A DNA stretch of 64,000 nucleotides from Apostichopus japonicus (lineage: Eukaryota; Echinodermata; Holothuroidea; Aspidochirotida; Stichopodidae). The translations under genes were made by a program, and so were the position numbers. The stretch covers positions 38,457,111 through 38,521,110 of the forward strand of contig NC_092576.1 in NCBI RefSeq assembly GCF_037975245.1, given 5' to 3'. Shown here piece by piece: positions 62,701 through 64,000 of the stretch (within the stretch, counting starts at the first letter, position 1; every line of letters starts with the position of its first letter). Under the pieces are notes generated by a model. It was not told the DNA's origin, searched no databases, and saw only the letters and a program-made list of their open reading frames with translations.

Positions 62701-63484
62701 ATGGCATTTTTATGTTTGCTAAGAAATCAAAGTTAGTACCGACAGACCAGATATTACAAACAACTTTACGGTAGTTTTATGGAACGCACCATGCTTTATG
62801 GTTACCGTATAATCTGATGATTGCAAATTTTATCACAGTAAATATCAGAGTTCGTGACCAAAAGCAGAGTTTGTGACCAAATAGGTTGAGCGCAAACACT
62901 ATTCAGAGTTGATGTGGAGAACTGGTCTACTATATCAGGTTGAGTCACATCTTGTAATCTATGTTTCAAAACTTCAAACCGTAAATAAAAGGTAAAGTTG
63001 ATAAAGTGCTACGTTTCTCCTAGTATCAAGTAAATTTTTTTTACAGTCTAAGTACAACTTTGTTGGAATCCGAGTACCACTGGTTATCAGTGTCCGAGCA
63101 CGGTGTTTTAAATTCCTAGAAGCGTGTACTTTTGCAACTGGGTAGGCCGTAAAAATTACTTTTCGAGTGTTTCATATGAAAAAAAAAAATCACTACACTA
63201 TATTAGGTTAAATTGGCGAAATGATCACTTTTGTTTTTTTACAAAAGGGTGAGACAGAGGGAGGGCATGACGGGGAGGGTGGAATGGTAGATCTACTTTG
63301 TCAACTCTTTGTAATACAACATAAATAAATAAAACAATGGAGCTCTATAGTACGTAATCGAATTTTAAGTGTCTCAGGATTCTTTCAATGCGCAACTTGA
63401 AACCAACAGATGCAGAACATTACAAGAGAGATATAGAGAGTAGAGTAACGAAAGTACCGAAATTATGTAAATCCTGAATTTCCT
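59771..63484. other. AT-rich non-coding region
   Basis: No exon, RNA gene or complete element is supported. A GC-rich fragment at 60868-60905 ('cccacccccggatacccgcctg') resembles 300-335. A poly-C run lies at 60521-60530. Confidence 0.4.
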
Positions 63485-63582
63485 CAGTTGTAAACCAATA
63501 ACCAATACCAATAAGCATTAACCAATAACCATTAACCAATAAACCAATAAACCAATAAACCAAATAAACCAATAACCATATC
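63485..63582. repeat. (AACCAAT)n-type microsatellite
   Basis: AACCAATA words with variable spacing (AACCAATAACC, AACCAATAAACC, AACCAAATA). Confidence 0.9.
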
Positions 63583-64000
63583 TCATGTAGAAGCTGGTTC
63601 TGAGTCCAAGGATAGAATCACGAGTTATTGGTAGGCATTACAAACAAGAAAACCCGAGAATAAATTACATTTATGTAATTGTGATGAATTTGCTTACACA
63701 ATCTTTAAACATGTTTATTGAAGTCGCAACTGCTGTTGAAACCTTAAAAAAATGTGTCTCTAAGGCATGTAATATCATGTATCTCAATTTTGTCACTAAA
63801 GTTTATATTTATAACCATTATAAAATTTTCACTGCCTCATTAATTTAAGGTAATCTGACTTGTAATTTTTCAGATTGTCTTGTTTGTTATTTTGGCTTTA
63901 TAAGAATTTAGCGAAGTAAAGAGAGTCCAGCTTAACTTAAAAGTGAAACAATCACTGCTCAATTCGATTTGGTGTTTATTAAAAAAGCCAATCCATAATT

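Overview
The window is eukaryotic, AT-rich, intron-rich and packed with microsatellites and decayed non-LTR retrotransposons. There are no bacterial-type gene clusters, rRNA or CRISPR arrays, and no tRNA was recognised. Almost every long open frame is a repeat artefact; real coding signal sits in short exons bounded by AG...GTAAGT-type splice sites. The NACHT protein with a tail of short LRR-like exons, the CR1/L2-, L1/Tx1- and Penelope-like relics and the fold-back MITEs fit a marine invertebrate deuterostome, most likely an echinoderm such as a sea cucumber. The taxon is an inference, not something read directly.

Layout. 0.1-1.7 kb: a pyrimidine tract and a degenerate tandem repeat (unit about 350-370 bp) that recurs at 8.8-9.2 and 9.8-10.7 kb. 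4.3-12.3 kb, minus strand: a five-exon, phase-consistent small gene encoding about 115 aa and ending in a CxxC segment, with a fold-back element and repeats in its introns. 14.6-14.8 kb: a MITE with telomere-like repeats and a 10-bp target-site duplication. 16.0-17.1 kb: a long (AT)n, a 120-bp relic of an NLR exon with an in-frame stop, and a 30-bp motif repeated three times. 18.2-19.1 kb, plus strand: two candidate exons. 21.0-22.3 kb: a CR1/Jockey-type LINE relic on the minus strand. 23.4-23.8 kb: a GATG-type minisatellite. 29.4-32.1 kb: a small hAT-like inverted-repeat element and two candidate minus-strand exons. 32.3-36.5 and 38.9-39.5 kb: ATC/ACC trinucleotide domains surrounding a 2.36-kb, 12-bp array that never leaves register. 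40.1-40.4 kb: a duplicated (TA)n-(GA)n repeat.

41.5-58.6 kb, minus strand: the main gene. A candidate signal-peptide exon (58.5 kb) lies upstream of a large NACHT exon (54.2-55.7 kb), followed by a series of short LRR-type exons. The 120-bp end of the NACHT exon plus the following 209-bp exon recur as a second cassette (48952-49071 and 41512-41720). This indicates growth of the receptor tail by exon-cassette duplication, and the relic at 16.4 kb is another copy of the same 120-bp exon. Introns of this gene hold an L1/Tx1-like LINE (43.1-47.4 kb), a CR1/L2-like 3' fragment (50.2-50.7 kb) and a Penelope-like GIY-YIG fragment (51.2-51.6 kb).

58.6-64 kb: mostly non-coding AT-rich DNA with transposon-end fragments and an AACCAAT-type microsatellite. 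No complete new defence or biosynthetic system is visible. The most interesting points are the cassette-built NLR with its orphan exon relic, the possible secretory leader upstream of NACHT, the pair of homologous 48-bp exons at 18.2 and 32.0 kb, and the small zinc-knuckle-like gene.
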